In this document: one piece after another, positions 9,145 to 17,313 of the stretch
Layout of the letters: each line of letters starts with the position of its first letter
Position numbering within the stretch: position 1 is the first letter of the stretch
From: Providencia stuartii
GTDB lineage: Bacteria; Pseudomonadota; Gammaproteobacteria; Enterobacterales; Enterobacteriaceae
Assembly (NCBI RefSeq): GCF_029277985.1
Contig: NZ_CP119546.1
Coordinates: 2,356,001 to 2,420,000 of the forward strand
Length of the DNA: 64,000 bases
Direction: 5' to 3'
Notes under the pieces: generated by a model
The model's input: only the letters and a program-made list of their open reading frames with translations
Databases searched by the model: none
Told to the model about the DNA's origin: nothing
Translations under genes and position numbers: made by a program

Positions 9145-9615
9145 ATGCTTAATAATTATGTTTTACGTAGCATTCGCTACATGCTAGACCTCAGTAATAA
9201 TCAAATGGTTGAAATCGTTAAATTGGCTAACTTAACGGTTAGCAAAACAGAAATGATCCATTGGTTAAAAAAAGAGGATGATCCTGAATATGTCGAATGT
9301 AATGACAAAGCACTCGCCCATTTTCTTAATGGATTAATTTATTTTCGTCGGGGCAAAAACGAAAACTTTCCAGCGCCCAAAATAGAAACACGCCTTACCA
9401 ATAATCTTATCCTAAAAAAGCTGCGTATTGCTTTTGAATTAAAAGATACAGACATGATCGAGATCTATCAAAAAGCCGATTTTCGCGTCTCCAAACCGGA
9501 ATTAAATGCGTTGTTCCGTAACCCTGACCACAAAAATTATCGTGAATGTGGAGACCAATTATTGCGCTATTTTTTAAAGGGTTTGACCGTGAAATTACGG
9601 GGTGCTTCTGTCTAA
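9145..9615 (+). CDS. yehS: DUF1456 family protein YehS
   Basis: The 156-residue length equals E. coli YehS. The protein is made of two copies of the DUF1456 repeat (about residues 1-70 and 83-152), each with an 'LKxxR.A...D' start and ending with FLNGL or FLKGL. E. coli landmarks such as LKKLRIAF and 'PDHKNYRECGDQ' are conserved. Its molecular function is not known. It is a single gene with its own upstream region. Confidence 0.9.
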   Translation: MLNNYVLRSIRYMLDLSNNQMVEIVKLANLTVSKTEMIHWLKKEDDPEYVECNDKALAHFLNGLIYFRRGKNENFPAPKIETRLTNNLILKKLRIAFELKDTDMIEIYQKADFRVSKPELNALFRNPDHKNYRECGDQLLRYFLKGLTVKLRGASV

Positions 9616-9650
9616 ACCAATAGGCCGTTTACGCTTTAATCTATGCAGCT

Positions 9651-10553
9651 CTACGGGGTCATAGTATCCACTGATTGCATCAAATGCTGCATAAAAGCAT
9701 CAATTTTTGGTGATAACGAACGGCGGCTTGCATAAATTGCTCGTAATTCAATTGGTGCGGGACTTTCATTAAAGTGAATGACCTCAAGCAACCCTTGCTC
9801 TATTTCAGCTTGGCACGGCGCCATCGCTAAAATGGCATAACCAATGCCTTTTAACGCAGCAGCCTTAGCTAAAATACCGCTATTAACACGATATTGACTG
9901 TTAATAGTGACTTTTTGGGTATGTTGTTGGTTATCAATAAATACCCAAGGCTGCCCTGATATCGCACTCAAACTTGAAATACAGGGCATATTTGCTAAGT
10001 CTGTTATCGCTTTCGGCCTTCCTGTGCGTTCTATAAGATGAGGAGCAGCAACAACAACACTTTGCCACCTTTTAATGACTCGTGAGTGATAACTACTATT
10101 TTTCAATTCCCCACGATGAAAAGTGAATAACAAATCAATACCGTCATCAATCACATCTAAAGGCATTAATTGAGTATCACAATGGATGGTTAATTGAGGA
10201 TGTCGCAACGCAAATTCAGCGATGATTTCTGCTAATAATAGGCTTCCTACCTCACTAGGAATAGTCAACCGAAGAGTTCCTGTTAGAGTCTCACGATGAC
10301 TGATTTCACTCAATACATCATCCAATTCCGCATACAGATTTTGGCTATGTTTTAAGAGAATCTCACCTTGTTCTGTTAAGCGCATACGTCGTGTTGTTCT
10401 TTCAATTAATCGGCAATTAAGCTGCGCTTCTAATTGTTTGATGCAACGACTGACATTGGAGGTTGGCATAGCTAATTGCTGCCCTGCTCGCGCAAAGCTG
10501 CCTTGTGAAGCCACAGAAATAAATACTTTTAGTAAATTTAAGTCGACTGACAT
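9651..10553 (-). CDS. LysR-type transcriptional regulator
   Basis: A 300-residue LysR regulator of the DmlR/YafC/AaeR-like branch: an N-terminal HTH ('VDLNLLKVFISVASQGSFA'), 'SNVSRCIKQLEAQL' recognition helix and 'LIERTTRRMRLT' linker, then an effector domain. It lies alone between yehS (convergent) and yedJ (upstream, same strand, 46-bp gap). No divergent partner gene shows its target. Confidence 0.85.
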   Translation of the reverse strand: MSVDLNLLKVFISVASQGSFARAGQQLAMPTSNVSRCIKQLEAQLNCRLIERTTRRMRLTEQGEILLKHSQNLYAELDDVLSEISHRETLTGTLRLTIPSEVGSLLLAEIIAEFALRHPQLTIHCDTQLMPLDVIDDGIDLLFTFHRGELKNSSYHSRVIKRWQSVVVAAPHLIERTGRPKAITDLANMPCISSLSAISGQPWVFIDNQQHTQKVTINSQYRVNSGILAKAAALKGIGYAILAMAPCQAEIEQGLLEVIHFNESPAPIELRAIYASRRSLSPKIDAFMQHLMQSVDTMTP

Positions 10554-10599
10554 TTAACGCCTATTACCGTTCTTTATCATATTCAACGAAGAGCAGATG

Positions 10600-11301
10600 T
10601 TAATTAACATCCAATGAAAACCGCGCAATAATATCATCGTCAAATTGAGCGATATTCCCGCTTAACTCTGCACTTAATTTCGCCATAAATTGAACTAAAT
10701 AGTTCGCATTCTGTGTTGCCAGTAATTTACCCACTGGCGTTTGCATCGTTTCTGGGAGTTTTAATAACTTTGCTTGGAAATGATCTAATGCCCAACGACT
10801 ATCATCCAATGCTCTATTTTGGGCAAAAGGATCATCCCCATCAAATAATGTGCGATTAAGCTGACCACTAACGGCAAATACTCTTGCTAAACCAATGGCC
10901 CCAAGCGCTTCTAGCCGATCGGCATCCTGCACTATTTTTGCTTCTAGTGATATCGGTTCAACATTGGCACTAAAACTATGGGCAATAATACAGTGAGCAA
11001 TAGCGTCATGATAGTGCTTAGGTAAACTCGGAAAATGTGTTGTTAAAATACGAAGAGTTTCCGTTGCACTCAAAGATGATGCTTGGCTTCTTTGTGGATG
11101 ATCTTTTGGCAAAGTCACAACATCATGGAAATAGCAAGCAACCAACACGACCAAAGGGTTAACTTGCTCTGACGCTCCCATCAATGTTTGTGCTGTACGC
11201 CAAACTCGCCTGAGATGGAAAATATCATGGGCATTATCATGGTTAACCCAATTCTTTAATAAGTAATTATCAAACTCACTCGCCCAGTGATCAATATCCA
11301 C
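10600..11301 (-). CDS. yedJ: HD-domain phosphohydrolase YedJ
   Basis: A 233-residue HD-superfamily protein closely matching E. coli YedJ (231 aa). The metal-binding pattern is visible: H near 'DIFHLRRVW', 'CYFHDVV' (HD), 'HSFSANV' and 'IVQDADRLEALGAIGLAR' with the final Asp. It probably acts on nucleotides or phosphate esters; the substrate is not established. The start appears to be GTG at 11301 after a GGGGGA ribosome site, giving the same first residues as E. coli (MD-x-x-HW). Confidence 0.88.
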   Translation of the reverse strand: MDIDHWASEFDNYLLKNWVNHDNAHDIFHLRRVWRTAQTLMGASEQVNPLVVLVACYFHDVVTLPKDHPQRSQASSLSATETLRILTTHFPSLPKHYHDAIAHCIIAHSFSANVEPISLEAKIVQDADRLEALGAIGLARVFAVSGQLNRTLFDGDDPFAQNRALDDSRWALDHFQAKLLKLPETMQTPVGKLLATQNANYLVQFMAKLSAELSGNIAQFDDDIIARFSLDVN

Positions 11302-11420
11302 AGTATCCCCCGCTGTCTGCTGGTATCGATGGATATCACTATATCACGCAAGTATCGATTTTATCTTTCCTTTTACTTCTATCCACAAAACACACAGGCA
11401 ATTTAGTCAAATTCATCACA

Positions 11421-12380
11421 TTAACAATAACCAATAGCCATAATTTTTTGATAACGTTCCGCTAATAAAGTTTCCATGTCCAGTTTATTTAGTATTGCAA
11501 GGTCAGTCAGGAGTTGTTGTTTTAAATTTTCCCCTGCCTGTGCATAATCGCGATGCGCGCCACCAAGTGGCTCAGCAATAATAGCGTCAATAATATTAAG
11601 CTCTTTCAGTCGTTTCGCTGTCATACCCATGATTTCAGCCGCAACTTGTGCTTTTTGTGCATCTTTCCAAAGAATCGATGCACAGCCTTCTGGTGAGATG
11701 GCTGCATAAGTGCTGTATTCCAACATATTAATCCGATCACCGACACCAATAGCTAATGCACCACCAGAACAACCTTCTCCGGTGACCACACAAATAATGG
11801 GGGTTTTTAAATGCGACATTTCTTGGATATTTCTCGCTATCGCCTCCGCTTGCCCCCGCTCTTCAGCACCAATTCCTGGATAAGCTCCCGCTGAATCAAT
11901 GAATATCACAACCGGCAGATGAAAACGCTCTGCCATTTTCATTAAGCGCAATGCTTTACGATACCCTTCAGGTGAAGGCATACCAAAATTTCTCATCACT
12001 TTTTCTTTCGTGGTACGCCCTTTTTGTTGGCCAATAACCATAACAGGCTGACCTTCAAGACGCGCTAAACCACCAACAAGCGCCTTATCATCTGCAAAAG
12101 CTCTATCTCCAGCTAACTCTTTAAACTCAGTAAAAATAAGCGAGATATAGTCAAGGGTATAAGGCCTCATGGGATGCCTAGCTACTTGCACAATTTCCCA
12201 AGCACCTAGCTGCGAAAAGATTTTTTTCGTTAACGTAAGACATTTTTTCTCAAGTAATTTAATCTCTTCATCAAAATTAATATCAGACTGTTGGCTATTA
12301 TTTTTAAAAGCCACTAAAGCGTCGATTTTTTCATTAAGTTCGACAATTGGTTTTTCAAATGCGAGAAAGTGAGCAGACAT
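11421..12380 (-). CDS. AccA-like acetyl-CoA carboxylase carboxyltransferase alpha subunit, probable second copy
   Basis: From the ATG at 12380 (AAAGGG ribosome site) the product is 319 residues, the exact length of E. coli AccA, with the family alignable end to end ([52 protein letters not shown]). It differs at normally fixed positions: [10 protein letters not shown] where E. coli has FIDTPGAYPG, and [10 protein letters not shown] where E. coli has GEGGSGGALA (Cys about residue 204). The housekeeping accA sits next to dnaE in enterobacteria; here the neighbours are yedJ and a MerR regulator, so this is probably a paralogue. An alternative is a relocated single accA, which the window cannot exclude. 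Confidence 0.85.
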   Translation of the reverse strand: MSAHFLAFEKPIVELNEKIDALVAFKNNSQQSDINFDEEIKLLEKKCLTLTKKIFSQLGAWEIVQVARHPMRPYTLDYISLIFTEFKELAGDRAFADDKALVGGLARLEGQPVMVIGQQKGRTTKEKVMRNFGMPSPEGYRKALRLMKMAERFHLPVVIFIDSAGAYPGIGAEERGQAEAIARNIQEMSHLKTPIICVVTGEGCSGGALAIGVGDRINMLEYSTYAAISPEGCASILWKDAQKAQVAAEIMGMTAKRLKELNIIDAIIAEPLGGAHRDYAQAGENLKQQLLTDLAILNKLDMETLLAERYQKIMAIGYC

Positions 12381-12449
12381 ATGACCCTTTAAATCAATAC
12401 AGTGATGATCCAAGTGTAGTTAAGATCTAAAGGGCTTTCTATGCATGAT

Positions 12450-12487
12450 AATGGGATAGATTGTTATCAAAAATGGGATAATCCCAT
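12450..12487. promoter_or_regulatory. Repeat-rich regulatory site between the MerR gene and the accA-like gene
   Basis: Two direct copies of AATGGGATA (12450-12458 and 12472-12480) are spaced 22 bp apart, two helix turns, and the second forms a near-perfect palindrome ATGGGATAATCCCAT (12473-12487). GATAA...TTATC arms surround the interval. This looks like an operator, possibly for the MerR protein encoded just upstream. The palindrome with T residues on the minus strand might instead end the MerR transcript. Confidence 0.45.
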
Positions 12488-12509
12488 CTAACAGTCAATA
12501 AAATATGAC

Positions 12510-12926
12510 CTATTTATTGAGTTTTCTATTCGTTCGTAAACCTATCGACATAATTTTTTGAAATTTAGAGCATTCAAGATGGTTTTCTTCAGGGCACTGC
12601 GCGATATGCAATATGCCATTCTTCAAAACAGTCAGGTCTTCAATCATTTTTTGAATTTCCTCTGCTTTGGCTATTAAATGGCTGCGATCAATACTTGGAC
12701 CCGTTTTTTGGTTCAACATAGCCCCTATCTCATCGAGCGAAAATTTAGCCTCACGCCCCAAAGAAATCAGTGATAAGCGAGTCATGACCTCTTTAGCATG
12801 ATAAACTCGTTTTAAGCCTTTACGACCAATCGGAGTAATCAACCCTCTTTCTTCATAATAACGCAGCGTTGATGGCGGTAAGCCTGATAACTCACTGACT
12901 TTAGAAATATCTAGTTCATCAACCAT
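12510..12926 (-). CDS. MerR family transcriptional regulator
   Basis: About 138 residues: a MerR winged HTH (LDISKVSELSGLPPSTLRYY, then EERGLI) followed by a dimerisation helix and a C-terminal tail with two cysteines (CPEENHLEC). The cysteine tail resembles metal- or redox-sensing MerR members, but the family also includes proteins with structural cysteines. I favour the ATG at 12926; a GTG at 12950 would add eight residues. It lies upstream of the accA-like gene on the same strand with a repeat-rich gap, so it may control it. Confidence 0.83.
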   Translation of the reverse strand: MVDELDISKVSELSGLPPSTLRYYEERGLITPIGRKGLKRVYHAKEVMTRLSLISLGREAKFSLDEIGAMLNQKTGPSIDRSHLIAKAEEIQKMIEDLTVLKNGILHIAQCPEENHLECSKFQKIMSIGLRTNRKLNK

Positions 12927-12984
12927 ATCGTTAATAACTCGCTTAATCACATCTCAACATGACTTAATGACTCGCGATTAGACC

Positions 12985-14475
12985 CTATCTAAAAGGAGGC
13001 TCATCAAATGTTCTTAACTTTCTTGAGTGTAACTTATCACCTTCTTGTCTCAACAAGTCAATGGCTCGAATTCCGATCTGTAAATGTTCCGAGATAGCCC
13101 CCTCATAAAAACTATTGGCTTGTCCCGGTAACTTTATTTCGCCGTGTAATGGTTTATCTGAAACACACAACAATGTGCCATATGGCACCCTAAAACGATA
13201 ACCTTGCGCAGCAATTGTTGCGCTTTCCATATCTACGGCAACCGCACGACTTAAGCTAAAACGTCGAGCTGTCGCAAAAAAACGCAATTCCCAGTTACGA
13301 TCATCGGTTGTGACAACCGTTCCTGTCCGCAAGCGTTGTTTAACTAATTCGCCCGGCATATTGCTAACTTGTTTCGTTGCATCGTACAGCGCTCTTTGTA
13401 CCTCAGCGATACTTGGAATGGGAATATCCGGTGGCAATACATCATCTAGAATATGATCATCACGCAAATAGGCATGCGCTAATACATAATCACCGATTTT
13501 TTGGCTTTCACGTAGCCCGCCACAATGGCCTATCATTAACCATGCATGAGGCCGTAATACCGCTAAATGGTCACAAATATTTTTAGCATTTGATGGCCCA
13601 ACACCAATATTGACTAGCGTAATTCCTACACCATCTTTTGCTATCAAATGATATGCTGGCATTTGGAATTTCTTCCAAGTAAGGTCAGATGTTGCTGTTT
13701 GTGGATCGGCATTTTCTGCCGTTAAATAGTGATGACCAACACAGGATAATGCGCTATAACGGCTATTAGGATCCCGTACTTGTTCGCAAGCCCAACTGAC
13801 AAACTCATCAACATAGCGATTATAGTTGGTAAATAAGATATAGGGCTGGACATGTTCCGGTGGAGTGCCTGTGTAATGTTTAAGTCTCGCTAGCGAAAAA
13901 TCCACACGTAATGCATCGAAGTGTGAAAGCGGCATTTCATCCGTCGCTTGAACCAAACCATCTGTTATATCATCACTGATATCGGCCAGGTCTGTAATAG
14001 GGAAATGAGTGGCAAGGCTACTACTCATACTTCTATCTAGCACTAAATCTGAACCATCGATAACAAATGGGTATGGCACTTCTGTTTGTGATGGGCGAAC
14101 AGAAAAAGTGATATCATAATCCTGCTGTAAAATACCCAACTGCTCAGTTAAATACTGACGAAATAAATCAGGTTGCGTAATCGTGATGCTATACTGCCCT
14201 GGTTTGACAAAACGTGCATATGCTCTCGTTTTTTCGCAGTGGTCGACTTGTCCTCGCCATTCTACACACAACTCTGGATACGCAAATAACCCTTTTTTTC
14301 GAGCCTCTGCACTAGGCAACTGCCCGCTATTAATGTAGGCCGCAATCGAATTTCTTAAGGAATCAATGGCGTTGGTATATAGCAATGACAGCTTGTCTAA
14401 TACCTCATCAATAGACAAATTTTCATATTTTTGGCATTTTTCTAAAGACACGCATAACCCCTTATCGGATAACAT
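12985..14475 (-). CDS. amn: AMP nucleosidase
   Basis: Cleaves AMP to adenine and ribose 5-phosphate in the cytosol. The 496-residue product aligns through its full length with E. coli Amn (484 aa). Landmarks are SHFDALRVDFSLARL, NIGVGPSNAKNICDHLA, GHCGGLRESQKIGDYVLA and 'LHSRKLRTF.EPPFR' at the end. The C-terminal half is the nucleoside-phosphorylase-like catalytic domain; the N-terminal half is the Amn-specific regulatory domain. The gene stands alone with a promoter region that includes the palindrome CGAATATATATTCG (14566-14579). Confidence 0.95.
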   Translation of the reverse strand: MLSDKGLCVSLEKCQKYENLSIDEVLDKLSLLYTNAIDSLRNSIAAYINSGQLPSAEARKKGLFAYPELCVEWRGQVDHCEKTRAYARFVKPGQYSITITQPDLFRQYLTEQLGILQQDYDITFSVRPSQTEVPYPFVIDGSDLVLDRSMSSSLATHFPITDLADISDDITDGLVQATDEMPLSHFDALRVDFSLARLKHYTGTPPEHVQPYILFTNYNRYVDEFVSWACEQVRDPNSRYSALSCVGHHYLTAENADPQTATSDLTWKKFQMPAYHLIAKDGVGITLVNIGVGPSNAKNICDHLAVLRPHAWLMIGHCGGLRESQKIGDYVLAHAYLRDDHILDDVLPPDIPIPSIAEVQRALYDATKQVSNMPGELVKQRLRTGTVVTTDDRNWELRFFATARRFSLSRAVAVDMESATIAAQGYRFRVPYGTLLCVSDKPLHGEIKLPGQANSFYEGAISEHLQIGIRAIDLLRQEGDKLHSRKLRTFDEPPFR

Positions 14476-14565
14476 TGTTTCTCTGTTACGCAGTGTATGT
14501 CTTTAGCATTTATCAAACAAGCCTCTCTACTTATAATCTACAGATGAACATTCTCTTTTACGAGA

Positions 14566-14579
14566 CGAATATATATTCG
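14566..14579. promoter_or_regulatory. Perfect palindrome upstream of amn
   Basis: The 14-bp self-complementary sequence CGAATATATATTCG lies about 90 bp upstream of the amn start. It could be an operator or simply AT-rich promoter DNA; no regulator is indicated. Confidence 0.25.
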
Positions 14580-14706
14580 CGGTTTATTGTCTGAAAATAA
14601 GCCACTTGTAGGCTTACTTATGTTAAATTCTACTGCTTGGTTTTTATCTGACAACACTCTTTCAGCCTACATTTCAACCATTATTTCCAGTAATAATCCG
14701 ATATAT

Positions 14707-14740
14707 AAATAAAGTACTCATCATAATGAATACTTTATTT
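14707..14740 (-). terminator. Possible terminator of the AEC permease gene
   Basis: A 10-bp inverted repeat (AAATAAAGTA / TACTTTATTT) lies 24 bp after the permease stop. The stem is AT-only and no T tract follows, so the call is weak. Confidence 0.35.
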
Positions 14741-14763
14741 AAGCCGGAAATAATAAAAACGAG

Positions 14764-15672
14764 TTAATGTATTATCTGAGTAAGCACTAAAGGTAATGTG
14801 ATTACCGCAATTACCGTCTGTAATGTGATAATTCCAGCCATAAGCTGACTATCACCATTTAATTGACGCGTTAAAATATATGCTGTAGGTGCCGTAGGTA
14901 TCGCAAAGAAAATGACAAATAGCACCGTTTCAAACTCAGGTAATGAAAAGAGTTTCGCAGTGAAAACAGCTAAAACAGGCATAGCTAACAAACGTAACAA
15001 CGTTGAGGTCATTAAAGGTTTAAATTCTTTTCTCAGTGTTGATGTTTGCAATGCAGCTCCAATACAAATTAGCCCCAATGGTAAGCTTGCCGCTGCAAGT
15101 AATTTTAATAATTGGTCTGACCCAAAAGGCAACCCGATTGGCGATAGATTCAGTAAAATACCAATCAAACACGATAAGATCAGTGGGTTTTTAATAATAG
15201 GTAAAAACAGTTGCTTAAAAGAGACTTTTGAACCCGATGTTAATGCTAATACAGCAATAACATTACAACTTGGCACTAATATAGCCATAATAACGGCAGC
15301 AATGGCGATCCCATCAGTTCCAAATAAATCAGCAATAATAGCAAGGCCTAAATAGGTATTAAACCGAGTGATACCTTGAATATGCGCACCAAATCGAGGT
15401 ATTGACATGTTAAAAATGAATTTAAAAATTAAAACTAATACACTGCTTATTGCTAGAACAAAAAATATTGCTCCCGCTAGATATGGTAATTTAGGGCTAT
15501 CAAGCGGTGCACTACCTAAACTATTAATCAGCAAAGCTGGAAACAAAATAAAATAATTCAATTTTTCAGCGCTGGGCCAAAAGTCCGTTGATATCATTGA
15601 CGAACGACGCAGCACGAACCCCATTGCTATCAATGCAAACAGCGGCCATAAAACTAATAATACCTGTTCCAT
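14764..15672 (-). CDS. AEC family transporter (auxin efflux carrier-like permease)
   Basis: A 302-residue membrane protein with about ten hydrophobic segments in two halves, the AEC/MdcF-like fold. 'LINSLG' in the first half, 'FNTYLGLAIIADLFG' and 'PLGLICIGAAL' in the second half are typical. Bacterial members carry malonate, malate or related acids, and some are uncharacterised (such as YfdV in E. coli). No neighbouring metabolic gene points to the substrate. Confidence 0.85.
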   Translation of the reverse strand: MEQVLLVLWPLFALIAMGFVLRRSSMISTDFWPSAEKLNYFILFPALLINSLGSAPLDSPKLPYLAGAIFFVLAISSVLVLIFKFIFNMSIPRFGAHIQGITRFNTYLGLAIIADLFGTDGIAIAAVIMAILVPSCNVIAVLALTSGSKVSFKQLFLPIIKNPLILSCLIGILLNLSPIGLPFGSDQLLKLLAAASLPLGLICIGAALQTSTLRKEFKPLMTSTLLRLLAMPVLAVFTAKLFSLPEFETVLFVIFFAIPTAPTAYILTRQLNGDSQLMAGIITLQTVIAVITLPLVLTQIIH

Positions 15673-15988
15673 ATTTTTATACTTTACTGTCGTTAATAAC
15701 TGTTAACCAATAAGAAGCAACACTGTATCGTTAACAAAATGTGACAGTTAGGTAAAAGTGGCGCTATTTTCTTATTGATATACTGTCATTGAAGATATTT
15801 ATGAAAAGTGTATGACACCTCACATTTTTGTTTTTATACAGCAGAAGACAAGCATAGTTTTTACATTGCTCTATCTGATCATGGCATGGCAAATTACTGT
15901 ACTCCCCTATAAATACAGCGATTTCCGATAGTATTTTAGTTTGTTCATCGATACTCTCAACAATAACGTATTATTAGAATAATTTATT
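15673..15988. other. Divergent intergenic region, 316 bp, no gene seen
   Basis: Non-coding DNA between the AEC permease (minus) and the NADAR gene (plus) that must carry both promoters. No ORF, strong hairpin or operator-like repeat was recognised. Confidence 0.4.
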
Positions 15989-16534
15989 ATGAACATTGAA
16001 ACTCTTCGTAAACAATATCGAGCAGGTAAAAAATTTAAATATATCTTTTTTTGGGGACATCAATCAAAGTCAACTCTCATTACTAAAAGTTGTTTCAGCC
16101 AATGGTATCCAGCTGCTTTTACAGTAGAAGGACATCGTTTTGCAAGTGCCGAACATTTTATGATGGCAGAAAAAGCAAAGCTGTTTAACGATCATGAAAC
16201 ACGAGAGAAAATTATTCATGCCCCTAACCCTGGTGCAGCAAAAGCATTTGGCCGCGAAGTTCGAGGATTTAACCAAGATATTTGGGATGCCCACAGGTTT
16301 AATATTGTCATTGCAGCCAATTTAGCCAAATTTTCACAAAATGAAGCCTTACAACAGTTTTTATTAAATACCAATGAGCGAGTCTTAGTAGAAGCAAGTC
16401 CAGTCGATAAGATATGGGGAATAGGTCTCGCTGAAGATCATGAAAATATCGATAACCCACTTACGTGGAAAGGGCTAAATCTATTAGGTTTTGCTCTCAT
16501 GGAAGTCAGGAATCAATTAATCTCACTTAAATAA
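15989..16534 (+). CDS. NADAR family N-glycosidase (YbiA-like)
   Basis: A 181-residue NADAR/DUF1768 protein, about 20 residues longer than E. coli YbiA. The domain is complete: FFWGHQS near the start, 'SQWYPAAFTVEGHRFASAEHF' (cut here at 20) with its Glu, AFGREVRGF, and 'WGIGLAEDH' at the C-terminal part. E. coli YbiA affects swarming and acts as an N-glycosidase on riboflavin-pathway intermediates; other NADAR proteins remove ADP-ribose from guanine bases. It is a single gene here, with no ADP-ribosyltransferase beside it. Confidence 0.87.
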   Translation: MNIETLRKQYRAGKKFKYIFFWGHQSKSTLITKSCFSQWYPAAFTVEGHRFASAEHFMMAEKAKLFNDHETREKIIHAPNPGAAKAFGREVRGFNQDIWDAHRFNIVIAANLAKFSQNEALQQFLLNTNERVLVEASPVDKIWGIGLAEDHENIDNPLTWKGLNLLGFALMEVRNQLISLK

Positions 16535-16645
16535 GCTGTTGAATAGCTATTTTCTTCATCATATTGGCCCTTAATACAATAAGGGCATAAAAAATGTCTT
16601 TTAACTTTGCCTGACATGACCGAAAAGGTGTGAATGGTAAAATAA

Positions 16646-16673
16646 CCCCCGCCACTTGCTAAAATGGTGGGGG
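16646..16673 (-). terminator. Hairpin between the NADAR and acetyltransferase genes
   Basis: A GC-rich stem (CCCCCGCCA / TGGTGGGGG, one G-T pair) in the gap between convergent genes. On the minus strand it is followed by the T-rich TTATTTT, so it most likely ends the acetyltransferase transcript. Confidence 0.55.
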
Positions 16674-16751
16674 TAAGAAACGACCTGAATCGTTTACGGA
16701 ATAGAATAGAACGTTTTTATTAAGTCATTCAATGAATGAGTGATTACGATA

Positions 16752-17210
16752 TTACAATGGCATTCTATACTCAATAACCCCTGGTTTTTCAGCTACCCAA
16801 TCATATAAACGTTGGCCTCGTAAATTCGTTTCTTGCGTATGCCAATATAAACGGCCACAAGCCTGCTTTTGAGCTTGTTCGTGAACAAATTCAATGAGAT
16901 GTTTGCCAACCTGACGGCCCCTTACCTCCGGTGAAACAAATAAATCTTCTAAATAACAGAAATGATTTTCCGCCCACGTAGAACGATGATAAAGGTAATT
17001 AACAAAACCTACGACTTTGTCATTTTCAAGTGCTACAGCACAATACATCGGTTCATTTTCATCAAAAAAACGCGCCCATGTTTTTAGGGTCACTTCTTCA
17101 CTTAAATCTACGTTGTAAAATTCTTGATATTGCAACCAATACACTAACCATTGTGAATAATGATCAGGTAAAACGAACTTAACAGTAATAGGTAACGCAT
17201 TGTTATTCAT
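16752..17210 (-). CDS. GNAT family N-acetyltransferase
   Basis: A 152-residue GNAT enzyme. 'YLEDLFVSPEVRGRQVGKHL' covers beta-strand 4 and the acetyl-CoA loop (R-G-R-Q-V-G), and 'RLYWHTQETNLRGQRLYDWV' the last part, as in diamine acetyltransferase-like proteins. It is divergent from a MocR-type regulator at 17314, with about 100 bp between them, suggesting that the regulator controls it. The substrate is unknown. Confidence 0.85.
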   Translation of the reverse strand: MNNNALPITVKFVLPDHYSQWLVYWLQYQEFYNVDLSEEVTLKTWARFFDENEPMYCAVALENDKVVGFVNYLYHRSTWAENHFCYLEDLFVSPEVRGRQVGKHLIEFVHEQAQKQACGRLYWHTQETNLRGQRLYDWVAEKPGVIEYRMPL

Positions 17211-17313
17211 AATGTATCCTTTATAACTCGATAGATAAACAATGGCGCTATGTTACCTATCAATCTGGTACTAAATAAGATACACTTTTGATATTTATTT
17301 AGGATCCACTTTG

